Source of the DNA: Halodesulfovibrio marinisediminis DSM 17456
Lineage (GTDB): Bacteria > Desulfobacterota > Desulfovibrionia > Desulfovibrionales > Desulfovibrionaceae
Assembly: GCF_900129975.1 (NCBI RefSeq)
Contig: NZ_FSRG01000005.1
Location: forward strand, 62,001-126,000
Length of the DNA stretch: 64,000 nucleotides
Direction of reading: 5' to 3'
Shown here: positions 16,478 to 25,213 of the stretch, in pieces
Numbering within the stretch: position 1 is the stretch's first letter
Layout of the letters: each line of letters starts with the position of its first letter
Translations under genes and position numbers: made by a program
The notes under the pieces: generated by a model
What the model was told of the DNA's origin: nothing
Databases searched by the model: none
The model's input: only the letters and a program-made list of their open reading frames with translations

Positions 16478-19265
16478 ATTCAGCTTTCTTCCAACTTCGC
16501 CCACGATGGCGTTCAGGAATATTCCTCATCCCCTGAATGATCTGGCAAGGGGCCAGACGTTGATTTTTTAGCAACCTGTTGTCCAGAACCACTACGAGTC
16601 CGGAATCAGTCTCACGTCTGATGAGCCTGCCTACCCCTTGTCTGAACTTTATCGCTGTTTCGTATCGATAGCGTTCCCAGAAAACTCCGTCAGGAAGGAA
16701 TCTCTTTCGGGCATCCATAAGCGGAGAGTTAGGTGCAGGAAATGGCAGCCGTGTAATGACAACCTGAGTGAGTGTATTGCCCGGGAAATCTACACCATGC
16801 CAGAACGTTTCTACACCGAATAAAACGCTTTCTCGCGTTGTTCTGAATTCTTCAATAAGCGCGGTTGCTGGCTCACCTTTTCTTTGGAAAAGAAGTGGGT
16901 AGCTGCCATCATACGTAGCTTCCAGATTTTTTCGAAGGGCTTCCAAGTCCTCATAGCTGGCGCAGAGTACAAGAGTCGCTCCGTCGTTGTATTCAATAAG
17001 CTTTGGCAGCACGCTGAGAGTGTATTCTAGCCAGATTTTTTTGTGCTCGTAGAGAGCACTTGGAGCATCTGAAGGAACAACAAGTGAATAATCCGGTGTA
17101 AAAGGTGGGGCTACGCGGGCAACAAAGCATGGTTTTGGTGGTGCTTCTTTATCTGAAAATTGGAGAAGATCACTTTTACCCAGTCCTAAGGTCCGTCTGT
17201 ACGGGGTGAAGCTGGACTGGTGGGTGAGGGTGGCAGATGTAAGAATTATGGTGTCGCGTTCTTTGATTATGGATTCGCGGATAAAGGCTCCCATGTATAC
17301 TTGTCCGCCGCAGAGAATCCAGTTGCGTGGAAAAACATGTACAGAATTCCATGTGCCGTCTTCGTGCAGTCCTTTACGAATCATCATAAGGTTCACGCTG
17401 ACTTCTTGGAGCAGCGTGCGCATTGTGCGGCAACGCGAGATGGTTTTGTATCCTAAAGGAAGGTCTTTCGCTTTTTTTCCGGTAAAGAACGCAGAAAGTT
17501 CGTGGATGCGCTCCAGATGTTTGTTGAGAATCTTCAGGTCGTTTACCACATCGCCTTGTGTAAAGGCCTTGTGCGCAGGCGTAACAGGTACGGCTCCGTA
17601 AGCTGCTGCCTGATTCATTTGTTTGAACTGGTCACGCAGGGCGTTGATTTTGGTGATGGTGTAGGCAATTTCGCTAACTACTGCTTCTGCCTTAAGTTCT
17701 ACTGGTTCAGGTGTGGATGGAGCCAGAATAAGCTTTCGGCATTGCTCACGAAGGTAGCGGCAGTAGAATGAAATATCCGAAGTGGAGACTTCCGGACTCA
17801 AGGTTGTGCGAACGGCATCTTCAAAGTGGTTTGCTTCGTCGATAATGCAATGCTTGAACAAATCACTCAACTGCGGGTCGCTTTCCATCAACACCAGCTT
17901 GTTGTGGTTTGTGATGACAAGACGTGATTGCGCTGCCTCAGCAGTAACAATGTTACCCGGACATTGCTTGTGGGTACTGAAGCAGCCGCTTCCTGCTGAA
18001 ACTTCCTGTGCAAAATTACTTAAGATACGTCCTTCGTCGAAGTAGGCACGCATACGCGGCGAAATATCGTCTAAGTCTGTAATGCGATAACGGTAGCAGA
18101 TGTTCGCAAAATAAAGCCACGCGAGCAGTTCTACGCCGTTCAGCAGTGGAGAAAGAATGTCGTTGAGCTTGTGAGCACAGACGTAGTTTGATTTTCCTTT
18201 GATAAGGGCAACAGGTATATCGTTGTACTGCCCAAACAGTTCTCGGCAGGAATCCAGCTCGTTTCCGTACAGCTGTTTCTGTAAGCTCTTTGTGTAGGTG
18301 GCGATGGCAATACGCTGCGAAGGATTGCGCTTCAAAAATTCCATGACAGGAAGCAGATAGCCAAGAGTTTTACCTGTTCCAGTGCCTGCCTCGATACAGG
18401 CAACGGCGTTTGTGTTGATAGCGCGTGCAACATGGGAAGCGTAGTCAACTTGCGGTTTACGGACAGAGTATCCCTTACGTTTGTGGGCAAGCTGCTCGTA
18501 AAGTTGTTGAATTTCGTCTTCGGGCAGTTCCCGATATGCTTCCGTTTGAGAATCTATTTTTTCTTTTTTGGGAGCTTTTTCCAGAAACTGCTCCCAATCT
18601 GCTGTTTCCGATTTTGATGCCGGAGTAATGAGCGAAGTACCAAAATAGTCTCCATAGTGCTCAAGCATGTGACAGCAGAATGTACCGAAAAGCGTGCTGC
18701 TTGTGCCAAGGTAGTAACGCAGGGCACTGGCTGCAGGGAACGATGTGTCATTCAGGACAGTGCTAAAGAGATGTTTGAGCAAATCGACGCAGAGTTCTGC
18801 TCCTTCCAGCGCAGAAAAGCTGATTTTTTGACGCTCCTGCTTATGGATATATTCCCATAGGGACTTTGCTGTGGCTGCACCAGTCCATGGCATAAAGTAG
18901 TCTGCCAGCAGGGCGGCATCAATGATGCGCTCGTTGTTGCAAAGCGGTTCCAGTGAGATGATGTGTCCGTTTGGAACGTAACCTACGATATGATCAACAC
19001 CTTCCAGAAAATCCTGAAGATGGCCGGAAACAGTGATCTCGTCCGGTGCTTTTTTTAATTTTGCTTCTCCAAGTTGCGAATGGGCAAACTCTCGCGCACG
19101 GAGTTTTTCGGAGCGGATATGGGAGGTGAACTCGCTTACAGTAGCATCTTTGGAGATGCGTAACGCAGCAACGGAGTAGATTCGCTTCTCACCGTTGCTA
19201 AGGCTGCGTTCATGCCCGAAGACAATGGCAATATCTTCGATAGGAGTAGTAAAAGGACGAAACAT
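16476..19265 (-). CDS. DinG/XPD-type ATP-dependent helicase with degenerate N-terminal exonuclease-like domain
   Basis: A superfamily 2 DNA helicase of 929 aa. Walker A is EAGTGTGKTLGYLLP near residue 300; motif II reads IIDEANHF (DEAN, where DEAH or DEGH is usual); later motifs include TSATLTH, LFGVETFWHGVDFPG and QGVGRLIRR. The iron-sulfur region has SNYVCAHKL and SGCFSTHKQCPG, but the fourth cysteine expected shortly after CP is missing. Residues 1 to about 215 resemble the DnaQ-like exonuclease domain found on Gram-positive DinG, with the expected catalytic DxE and HN..FD positions lost (AIVFGHE, GYVPNGH). A DNA-repair or R-loop role is likely. No operon partner. Confidence 0.8.
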   Translation of the reverse strand: MFRPFTTPIEDIAIVFGHERSLSNGEKRIYSVAALRISKDATVSEFTSHIRSEKLRAREFAHSQLGEAKLKKAPDEITVSGHLQDFLEGVDHIVGYVPNGHIISLEPLCNNERIIDAALLADYFMPWTGAATAKSLWEYIHKQERQKISFSALEGAELCVDLLKHLFSTVLNDTSFPAASALRYYLGTSSTLFGTFCCHMLEHYGDYFGTSLITPASKSETADWEQFLEKAPKKEKIDSQTEAYRELPEDEIQQLYEQLAHKRKGYSVRKPQVDYASHVARAINTNAVACIEAGTGTGKTLGYLLPVMEFLKRNPSQRIAIATYTKSLQKQLYGNELDSCRELFGQYNDIPVALIKGKSNYVCAHKLNDILSPLLNGVELLAWLYFANICYRYRITDLDDISPRMRAYFDEGRILSNFAQEVSAGSGCFSTHKQCPGNIVTAEAAQSRLVITNHNKLVLMESDPQLSDLFKHCIIDEANHFEDAVRTTLSPEVSTSDISFYCRYLREQCRKLILAPSTPEPVELKAEAVVSEIAYTITKINALRDQFKQMNQAAAYGAVPVTPAHKAFTQGDVVNDLKILNKHLERIHELSAFFTGKKAKDLPLGYKTISRCRTMRTLLQEVSVNLMMIRKGLHEDGTWNSVHVFPRNWILCGGQVYMGAFIRESIIKERDTIILTSATLTHQSSFTPYRRTLGLGKSDLLQFSDKEAPPKPCFVARVAPPFTPDYSLVVPSDAPSALYEHKKIWLEYTLSVLPKLIEYNDGATLVLCASYEDLEALRKNLEATYDGSYPLLFQRKGEPATALIEEFRTTRESVLFGVETFWHGVDFPGNTLTQVVITRLPFPAPNSPLMDARKRFLPDGVFWERYRYETAIKFRQGVGRLIRRETDSGLVVVLDNRLLKNQRLAPCQIIQGMRNIPERHRGRSWKKAE

Positions 19266-19452
19266 TCCTCTGGCATATCAGAAGCAAACAAGGCTGTCAG
19301 TTGTGATTTATTACGAGCAGTTTTATTACGTTAACCCCTAATGTTGTCTAGCATAATGACAGCCGAGATGTTGTCTTTTTCGTGTGGGGAGAGAGCCCCA
19401 TGTTCGCCAAAGGCAATAAAAAGGCAGCGTTAATGCTGCCTAAAAAATTATC
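19266..19452. other. Short intergenic region, helicase promoter and zwf 3' end
   Basis: Contains the zwf terminator and an 8-bp inverted repeat GGCTGTCA (19292) / TGACAGCC (19357), spaced 57 bases apart upstream of the helicase start; its meaning is unclear. Confidence 0.4.
19416..19447 (-). terminator. Rho-independent terminator of the gnd-zwf operon
   Basis: On the minus strand, AGGCAGC-ATTAAC-GCTGCCT is followed by TTTTTATT, immediately after the zwf stop codon. Confidence 0.85.
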
Positions 19453-21060
19453 CTAACGCCTTACTAAGAGCGGTTTGGCTAGACTCTTAAAGTGTGTTCC
19501 ATGTTCATCAGGTGGGTTGCGCCATTGATGTCCATTTCGAAGTAGTAGGTCGTCCGATGCTTTTGGCCCCCATGAGCCTGCCTTGTATGTTTGCAGCGGA
19601 GATTTTTCTGGATAATTGCGCCAGAAGTTGAGGATAGGGTCGATAATAGTCCACGCAGCTTCAACGCCTTCACTGGAAAGGAAGAGTGTTCTGTCGCCAA
19701 GCATGCAGTCGAGCAGCAGCCGTTCGTAGGCATCCTGTGGAGCGACGTCGAACACTTCTGAATACTTGAATGAGAGCGACAAGCTCGCCATGCAGGATTT
19801 CGGTCCCGGCTGTTTAGTATGTATTGTGAGATCTACACCTTCATTTGGCTGGATCTTCATGACCAGGATGTTTGCCGGCATCTCGTGTTGTGATTCAAAT
19901 CCGAACAGGGAATATGGAACCCGTTTGAATGTGACTGCAATTTCTGATTCACGCATATGCATCCGCTTGCCGGAGCGAAGATAAATGGGCACTCCCTGCC
20001 AGCGCCAGTTGTCGATGTATAGTTTCATGGCCACAAAGGATTCAGTGATGGAATCAGGATCAATATTGGCTTCCTGACGATAATCTTGAACGGCTTCGTG
20101 GTTAATTTCTCCCGCTGTGTACTGAGCGCGGACAATGTTGTCCTTCAACGTACGTTCTGACCATGGACGTATTGCTTTTAACAGTTTTACGCGCTCATTC
20201 TGTACGTATTCAGCTTCAAAACGTGTTGGTGGTTCCATAGTGACGAGCGAAAGCATCTGTAACATGTGGTTTTGGAACATGTCGCGCAAACATCCTGCCT
20301 GTTCATAATAGCCCCCTCTGTGTCCGACGCCTACGGATTCTGCTACGGTGATCTGGATGTTATCAATGAATTTTTCGTTCCAGAGAGGTTCGAACATGAT
20401 GTTTGCAAAGCGGAGCATTAAAATGGATTGTACTGTTTCTTTGCCGAGATAGTGGTCAATGCGGAATATTTGTGACGGGTTGAGCATGGAGCAAAGATGG
20501 TTATCCAGATCAAGTGCTGACTGCAGGTCATGACCGAATGGCTTCTCGAACACGACCCGTGCCCACGGATTACCTTTGTCTCCTTCCACAGTTAGTCCCG
20601 ATTGTGACAAGCGACTTACAACAGTAGAATGTAGTTGTGGAGGAAGAGCGAGGTAAAATAGTTTGTTTTCTTTTTTTGTGTAGTCGCATTCACAAATGGA
20701 AGCTTTCTTTTGCAATTGTCTGTAGGCTTCTATGTTGTTGTAGTCTCCAGATGTATATCTGCAGTGAGACAGAAATGAATCAATGATGTGCGCTTCGCTA
20801 TTTTTATGCGCATCAGTGAGCGCTTTACGTGCTCGCTCGCGGAAGTCATCATCACTCATTTCAGTACGTGCAAAACCCAGTATGTAGAATTTCTCAGGCA
20901 TGAGTTGACGTACGTAGAGATTAAAAAGTGCAGGCATGAGTTTTCTGTAAACAAGATCACCCGAGGCACCGAAAATGATTATCCCACAGCCGTCCGGTTT
21001 CAATTCTTCGCACGGCGTGTGGGATGGAGTCATTGTTGCTTGAATGTTAGGCATGGGCAT
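19453..21060 (-). CDS. zwf: Glucose-6-phosphate 1-dehydrogenase
   Basis: A 535-aa enzyme oxidising glucose-6-phosphate to 6-phosphogluconolactone with NAD(P)+. The Rossmann signature FGASGDLVYRKLMPAL is near residue 30 and the substrate-binding motif RIDHYLGKE is near 200. The length is slightly above the usual 490-510 aa because of an N-terminal extension of about 20 residues (MPMPNIQATMTPSHTPCEEL). It starts 2 bp after the gnd stop codon, so the two are translationally linked. The lactonase gene pgl, often between or beside them, is not present here. Confidence 0.95.
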   Translation of the reverse strand: MPMPNIQATMTPSHTPCEELKPDGCGIIIFGASGDLVYRKLMPALFNLYVRQLMPEKFYILGFARTEMSDDDFRERARKALTDAHKNSEAHIIDSFLSHCRYTSGDYNNIEAYRQLQKKASICECDYTKKENKLFYLALPPQLHSTVVSRLSQSGLTVEGDKGNPWARVVFEKPFGHDLQSALDLDNHLCSMLNPSQIFRIDHYLGKETVQSILMLRFANIMFEPLWNEKFIDNIQITVAESVGVGHRGGYYEQAGCLRDMFQNHMLQMLSLVTMEPPTRFEAEYVQNERVKLLKAIRPWSERTLKDNIVRAQYTAGEINHEAVQDYRQEANIDPDSITESFVAMKLYIDNWRWQGVPIYLRSGKRMHMRESEIAVTFKRVPYSLFGFESQHEMPANILVMKIQPNEGVDLTIHTKQPGPKSCMASLSLSFKYSEVFDVAPQDAYERLLLDCMLGDRTLFLSSEGVEAAWTIIDPILNFWRNYPEKSPLQTYKAGSWGPKASDDLLLRNGHQWRNPPDEHGTHFKSLAKPLLVRR

Positions 21061-21062
21061 AT

Positions 21063-21962
21063 CTATTTTGTTTTTACAGGATGTCCGCCAAACTCTTTGC
21101 GTAACGCTGCAAGAACTTTATTTGAATATACGTCACCCTGACGCGATTCAAAACGTTTGAAGAGCGATTGAGCAAGCACAGGGGTGGAAACCCCGTATTC
21201 AATACTGTTGAGTACAGTCCAGCGTCCTTCGCCGGAATCATCAACGTAGCCTTTAATTGAGGAGAGGTCAGGATCTCGTTTGTAGGCTGTTGTGAGTAGC
21301 TCAAGTAACCAGGAACGGATAACGCTACCTTGTCCCCACAAGTCGGCAATGCCACCTAGGTCAAGCTTGTCGAAGGGGCCATTGTGCATCAGGTCAAAAC
21401 CTTCGCCTATAGCTTCCATCATTGCGTACTCAATACCGTTGTGCACCATTTTGACAAAATGACCTGAGCCGACAGGACCAACGTGTTTCCAGCCACGTGG
21501 TGGAGCCAGTGTGTCAAAAAGTGGTTTTGCACGACGCACGTGACGATCTTTTCCGCCTACCATGGTGCAATATCCTACTTTTAATCCCCATACTCCTCCG
21601 GAAACGCCGGCATCTATGTAACCGCAGCCTTTTTGGTAAAATGCTTTTGCATGTTCCAAGTCGTCTTTCCAGTAGGAGTTGCCGCCTTCGATAACCATAT
21701 CATCAGGAACAAGCGTATCTAAAATTTCTTTTAAGGCCATGTCGGTGACGTTTCCCGCGGGCAGCATGCACCATACAACACGCGGACATGTAAGTTTTTG
21801 TATTGCTTCTTTAATTGATTCTGCTCCGATGGCACCTTCGTTGACCATGGCGGTAACTTTATCAGGAGAGCGATTCCAAACTACAACTTTATGGCCACCT
21901 TGAAGAAGACGGCGGGCCATATTCATTCCCATTCGACCAAGACCTATCATTGCTACTTGCAT
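21063..21962 (-). CDS. gnd: 6-phosphogluconate dehydrogenase, decarboxylating (short form)
   Basis: A 299-aa enzyme converting 6-phosphogluconate to ribulose-5-phosphate, of the short (about 300 aa) class rather than the 470-aa E. coli type. N-terminal MQVAMIGLGRMGMNMARRL binds the dinucleotide; NRSPDK after the second strand suggests NADP+ preference by analogy. The catalytic region GHFVKMVHNGIEYAMMEAI and the GEGRWT motif are present. Start at 21962 follows AGAGGTAATCAT; 17 further in-frame codons upstream lack a binding site. It is the first gene of the gnd-zwf operon. Confidence 0.93.
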   Translation of the reverse strand: MQVAMIGLGRMGMNMARRLLQGGHKVVVWNRSPDKVTAMVNEGAIGAESIKEAIQKLTCPRVVWCMLPAGNVTDMALKEILDTLVPDDMVIEGGNSYWKDDLEHAKAFYQKGCGYIDAGVSGGVWGLKVGYCTMVGGKDRHVRRAKPLFDTLAPPRGWKHVGPVGSGHFVKMVHNGIEYAMMEAIGEGFDLMHNGPFDKLDLGGIADLWGQGSVIRSWLLELLTTAYKRDPDLSSIKGYVDDSGEGRWTVLNSIEYGVSTPVLAQSLFKRFESRQGDVYSNKVLAALRKEFGGHPVKTK

Positions 21963-22358
21963 ATGATTACCTCTGAAAAAGTAATGTGGTTTCTGGTAAA
22001 AGGAAGAATCCATATTTGAGTATATGTCTCTGATGTGCTTCTGAGGGTAACAGGCTAGGTTCTAATAATTTTTCTATGTTCTGTTATGTTTTGAAAAAAT
22101 ACAGAAGTAATGAAGTAATAATGTCGGGCATACAGAAGAAACACACTCTTCACCGTACGTGAGCTGGGCTGTTAGTGCAATTTGCTGCGGTTATAAGTAA
22201 CGTTGATATGTGTGGGAACGTTGCTTTTTAGATTTGTTTTTTGTGATTTGTACAAATTACAAAGAGTGATTTTTTGTATTTGATTGGCGAGATTAATAGA
22301 GGTGGAAACGGCGGTATTACACTTTGTCAGCAAAAACAGTTCCTGATATGCTTTTCAA
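21963..22358. other. Divergent intergenic region, gnd / phosphoesterase
   Basis: 396 bp, AT-rich. Two AACGTT hexamers occur near 22199 and 22217. No confident promoter, operator or RNA structure was identified. Confidence 0.4.
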
Positions 22359-23093
22359 ATGCGAATCGTAATTCTGTCAGATATTCACGCAAATTATGAA
22401 GCCCTTATCAGTGTGCTGCATGATATTGCACGGACTTTTCCGGATGTTTCTGAAATAATTTCCCTTGGGGATATTGTGGGGTATGGGCCTGACCCTGAAC
22501 TGTGCGTAAAAACTGTTCAGGAGCACGGTATACTTTCTGTTGCTGGAAACCATGAATTAGGTGTTGGGCGCAAGAAATACCGTTCCTGTTTTAATAAGCA
22601 AGCTGCTGAGGTAGTTGATAAGACAGCGCAAATGTTATCTGAAGCGTCACTTGAGTATCTGCGTTCGCTTCCTCTTGTGCTTTCTCGCCATGGCTCGTTG
22701 TTTGTCCATGGCCTGCCACCGCGTTCTGCATTCCAGTATGTTTGGGAATTGAATAAAGAAAGAGTTCTTCTAAAATTTTCGCGTTTTTCTGAACAGATTG
22801 CTTTTATGGGACACACGCATGAGCTTGGACTTATTCGTTGTTCGGATGGCGAAGTTGAGTGGAGTGATCTTAAAGAGGGAAAATATTCTCTAGATTTTAT
22901 CAGTCGGTATATGGTGAACGCAGGTGCGGTGGGACAACCGCGAGATCGTGATCCACGTGCAAAGTATCTTGTGTGGGATACTGAGACCCACGAGCTTATT
23001 GTTCGGTGCGTTGCGTATGACCCCACAGAGACTATTGCCAAAATGAAAGAACGCGGACTGCCGGAACGATACGCCATGCGTTTGCTGTCATAG
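22359..23093 (+). CDS. Calcineurin-like metallophosphoesterase
   Basis: A 244-aa cytosolic phosphoesterase of the YfcE-like class. Metal-binding motifs appear in order: LSDIHAN (residues 6-12), SLGDIVGYGPDP (about 36), AGNHE (about 60) and GHTHELG (about 150), with FVHGLPP between. It starts a run of four closely spaced genes and precedes a Ser/Thr kinase by 18 bp, so it could act as the opposing phosphatase or on a nucleotide substrate; neither is shown by sequence. The ribosome binding site is poor. Confidence 0.9.
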   Translation: MRIVILSDIHANYEALISVLHDIARTFPDVSEIISLGDIVGYGPDPELCVKTVQEHGILSVAGNHELGVGRKKYRSCFNKQAAEVVDKTAQMLSEASLEYLRSLPLVLSRHGSLFVHGLPPRSAFQYVWELNKERVLLKFSRFSEQIAFMGHTHELGLIRCSDGEVEWSDLKEGKYSLDFISRYMVNAGAVGQPRDRDPRAKYLVWDTETHELIVRCVAYDPTETIAKMKERGLPERYAMRLLS

Positions 23094-23111
23094 AGTTACA
23101 GGAAGAGATAC

Positions 23112-24479
23112 ATGAAAATTGGACGTTATACTGTGTGCGGCCTGCTTGGCAGAGGCGGAATGGGGGCTGTGTTCAAAGCCCGTCAGCCGATAACTGGGCG
23201 CATTGTTGCTTTGAAAGTACTTAAGCCATCAGAGATGATGGAGTTTCTTGTTGATCAGGAAGAACTTGTTGAGCGTTTTGAAGCAGAAGCCCGCATTATG
23301 GGAAAACTCGATCATCCTAATATCGCTGCTATATGGGATTATGATGTAGCCGACGGCACGCCGTTTTTTGTTATGGAATATTTTTGCCGTAATCTTGGTA
23401 TGGTAATCGGTGAAAGTTATCGAGTGGAGGCGCCAACGCGTAAACTTCCGCTTACCACCGCTGTGTCCTATGCGTCACAGACTCTTGATGCGCTCTACCG
23501 GATGCATCAGGCAGGGATTGTGCACAGGGATGTGAAGCCGTTTAACCTGATGATTACAGGACTTGATGAAATCAAGCTTATTGATTTTGGTCTGTCGCGG
23601 CTTCGCGGCGAGATGAAGCCTACGTCTGCCGCAAAGGGAGAACGTGTAGGCTCCCCGTACTATGCCGCTCCGGAGCAGGAGGCAGCGCCGGACAGTGTAG
23701 ATGGAAGATCAGATATTTTTTCTGTAGGAGTTATGCTGTACCGAATGCTTACAGGGGTGTTGCCTACAGACGAAGCACTGTATACAAACAATATGGCTCC
23801 GCGTGCCAGCCAGTATTCTCTTGATTTGAATAGCGAGTGGGATGCTTTTTTTGATACAGCTATGGCGGTTGACCCGGAACAGCGTTTTTCTACTGCTAAA
23901 GAAATGCGTATTGCGCTTGATGTGTTGGTGGAAAAATGGCGTGAACGGGTTGATAATGAATGCCGGTTTATTGATGAGTTTGCGGAAATACCGCCGTGCC
24001 CGACAGATACCCCTGTTATGCGTACAGAGGGTGTTAAAGTACGTCTTGCTAATGCGCAGCAGGCCTTCGGGCTAGACTCATTATGGCGTCCTGATTGCGT
24101 AGGAATGGCAGACCTTGTTGATAATGAGGATGGAACCGTTACGGATGCTGCAACTGGAAAAATGTGGCAGCAGTCCGGTAGTGAATTTGCGTGTACATGG
24201 GATGAAGCCCATGCGTACATTGCATCATTGAATGAGAAAAAATTTGCTGGCTTCAATAATTGGCGGTTGCCGACTGTTGATGAGCTTTCGTCACTAGTGC
24301 AGGAACCACCGGAGCTTGGAGCGTTTTGTGTGCCGCAGCTTCTTGACAGTGCCCAGGATACACTCTGGACGTGCGACACAAAGTCGTATATGGCGGCATG
24401 GTTTGTGAGTGCATCAATGGGCTTTGTAGGCTGGCAGGATATGACGTGTCAGTTTGCTGTCAGAGCGGTGCGCGGGTAG
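23112..24479 (+). CDS. Serine/threonine protein kinase with C-terminal DUF1566 (Lcl) domain
   Basis: A 455-aa soluble Hanks-type kinase. The glycine-rich loop LLGRGGMGAVFKA (residues 11-23), Lys35 in ALKVLK, catalytic loop IVHRDVKPFNL (Asp140), DFG at 158-160 and AAPEQ are all present, so it should be active. After the kinase (to about residue 275) and a linker come residues 350-455, a DUF1566/Lcl domain (DNEDGTVTDAATGKMWQ, FNNWRLPTVDELSSL, ending CQFAVRAVRG), usually extracytoplasmic in other proteins. No transmembrane helix separates the two, which is unusual. It is coupled to the phosphoesterase upstream and the Cys-cluster protein downstream. Confidence 0.9.
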   Translation: MKIGRYTVCGLLGRGGMGAVFKARQPITGRIVALKVLKPSEMMEFLVDQEELVERFEAEARIMGKLDHPNIAAIWDYDVADGTPFFVMEYFCRNLGMVIGESYRVEAPTRKLPLTTAVSYASQTLDALYRMHQAGIVHRDVKPFNLMITGLDEIKLIDFGLSRLRGEMKPTSAAKGERVGSPYYAAPEQEAAPDSVDGRSDIFSVGVMLYRMLTGVLPTDEALYTNNMAPRASQYSLDLNSEWDAFFDTAMAVDPEQRFSTAKEMRIALDVLVEKWRERVDNECRFIDEFAEIPPCPTDTPVMRTEGVKVRLANAQQAFGLDSLWRPDCVGMADLVDNEDGTVTDAATGKMWQQSGSEFACTWDEAHAYIASLNEKKFAGFNNWRLPTVDELSSLVQEPPELGAFCVPQLLDSAQDTLWTCDTKSYMAAWFVSASMGFVGWQDMTCQFAVRAVRG

Positions 24480-24516
24480 ACGAACTATCCATACAGATTA
24501 AAAAAGGAGACCTCAA

Positions 24517-25194
24517 ATGGGTCAGGAAATACAGAAAGAATGTACCCGTTGCGGTACATGTTGTGCCAAGGGCGGCCCTGCTCTGCACAAAGCTGATCTG
24601 GAGCTTTACGAAAAAGGGGTTTTTCAGCGTAAGGACCTCATGACGTTCCGTCGTGGTGAGTTGGTACGTGACAACGTTACTGGTCAGCTTGTGCCGCTTC
24701 AGCAGGAACTCGTTAAAATTACCCGCCGTAACGAAAGCACATGGACTTGCTGCTTTTTTAACGTGGTAGACCGTCTTTGTTTCATCTATAACGACCGTCC
24801 GGAAGAATGTAGAACTCTGGACTGTTGGAATCCTGATGCACTTCAGGAAATGTACGAAGAAAACCGCGTTACTCGTTTCGATATTCTCGGCGATAATAAC
24901 GGCTATGCTGAACTTGTTCGTACACATGAAGAAAAATGTGGCTACGAATACCTTGGAACAATTTACGAGCGTATGAAAGAAGATCCTTCTGCAAAAGAAG
25001 ATTTTTTGGAAGCTGTACGTTTCGACATGGCGTTCCGTAAGGTCGTTCAGGAAAAAGCGGGGATTCCGGCAGCAGAAATGGAATTTCTTTTTGGCCGTAC
25101 CCTTGGGGAAACCGTGCATATGTTTGGTCTGCGTATTGTGGAAACCGAGCACGGTCCTGAGCTTGAGACTATTACCGAGAAAAAAGCTAGCTAG
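24517..25194 (+). CDS. YkgJ-type cysteine cluster protein
   Basis: A 225-aa protein with the conserved metal-cluster motif of the YkgJ/UPF0153 family: CTRCGTCCAKGG near the N-terminus, then WTCCFF, LCFIYNDRPEECRTLDCW. The cysteines are expected to bind zinc or an iron-sulfur cluster; the substrate is unknown. The start follows AAAAAAGGAGACCTCAA. It is the third gene of the phosphoesterase-kinase-YkgJ-hldD run, 37 bp after the kinase and 19 bp before hldD. Confidence 0.85.
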   Translation: MGQEIQKECTRCGTCCAKGGPALHKADLELYEKGVFQRKDLMTFRRGELVRDNVTGQLVPLQQELVKITRRNESTWTCCFFNVVDRLCFIYNDRPEECRTLDCWNPDALQEMYEENRVTRFDILGDNNGYAELVRTHEEKCGYEYLGTIYERMKEDPSAKEDFLEAVRFDMAFRKVVQEKAGIPAAEMEFLFGRTLGETVHMFGLRIVETEHGPELETITEKKAS

Positions 25195-25213
25195 CTCCTA
25201 TTAGGAGGACAGT

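Noticed and set aside
23660-24379. 239-codon minus-strand frame opposite the Ser/Thr kinase
   Set aside because: Shadow of the kinase/DUF1566 coding sequence; no start signal and no family pattern.
24460-25152. 230-codon minus-strand frame opposite the Cys-cluster gene
   Set aside because: Antisense of a gene with clear CxxC motifs and a strong ribosome binding site.
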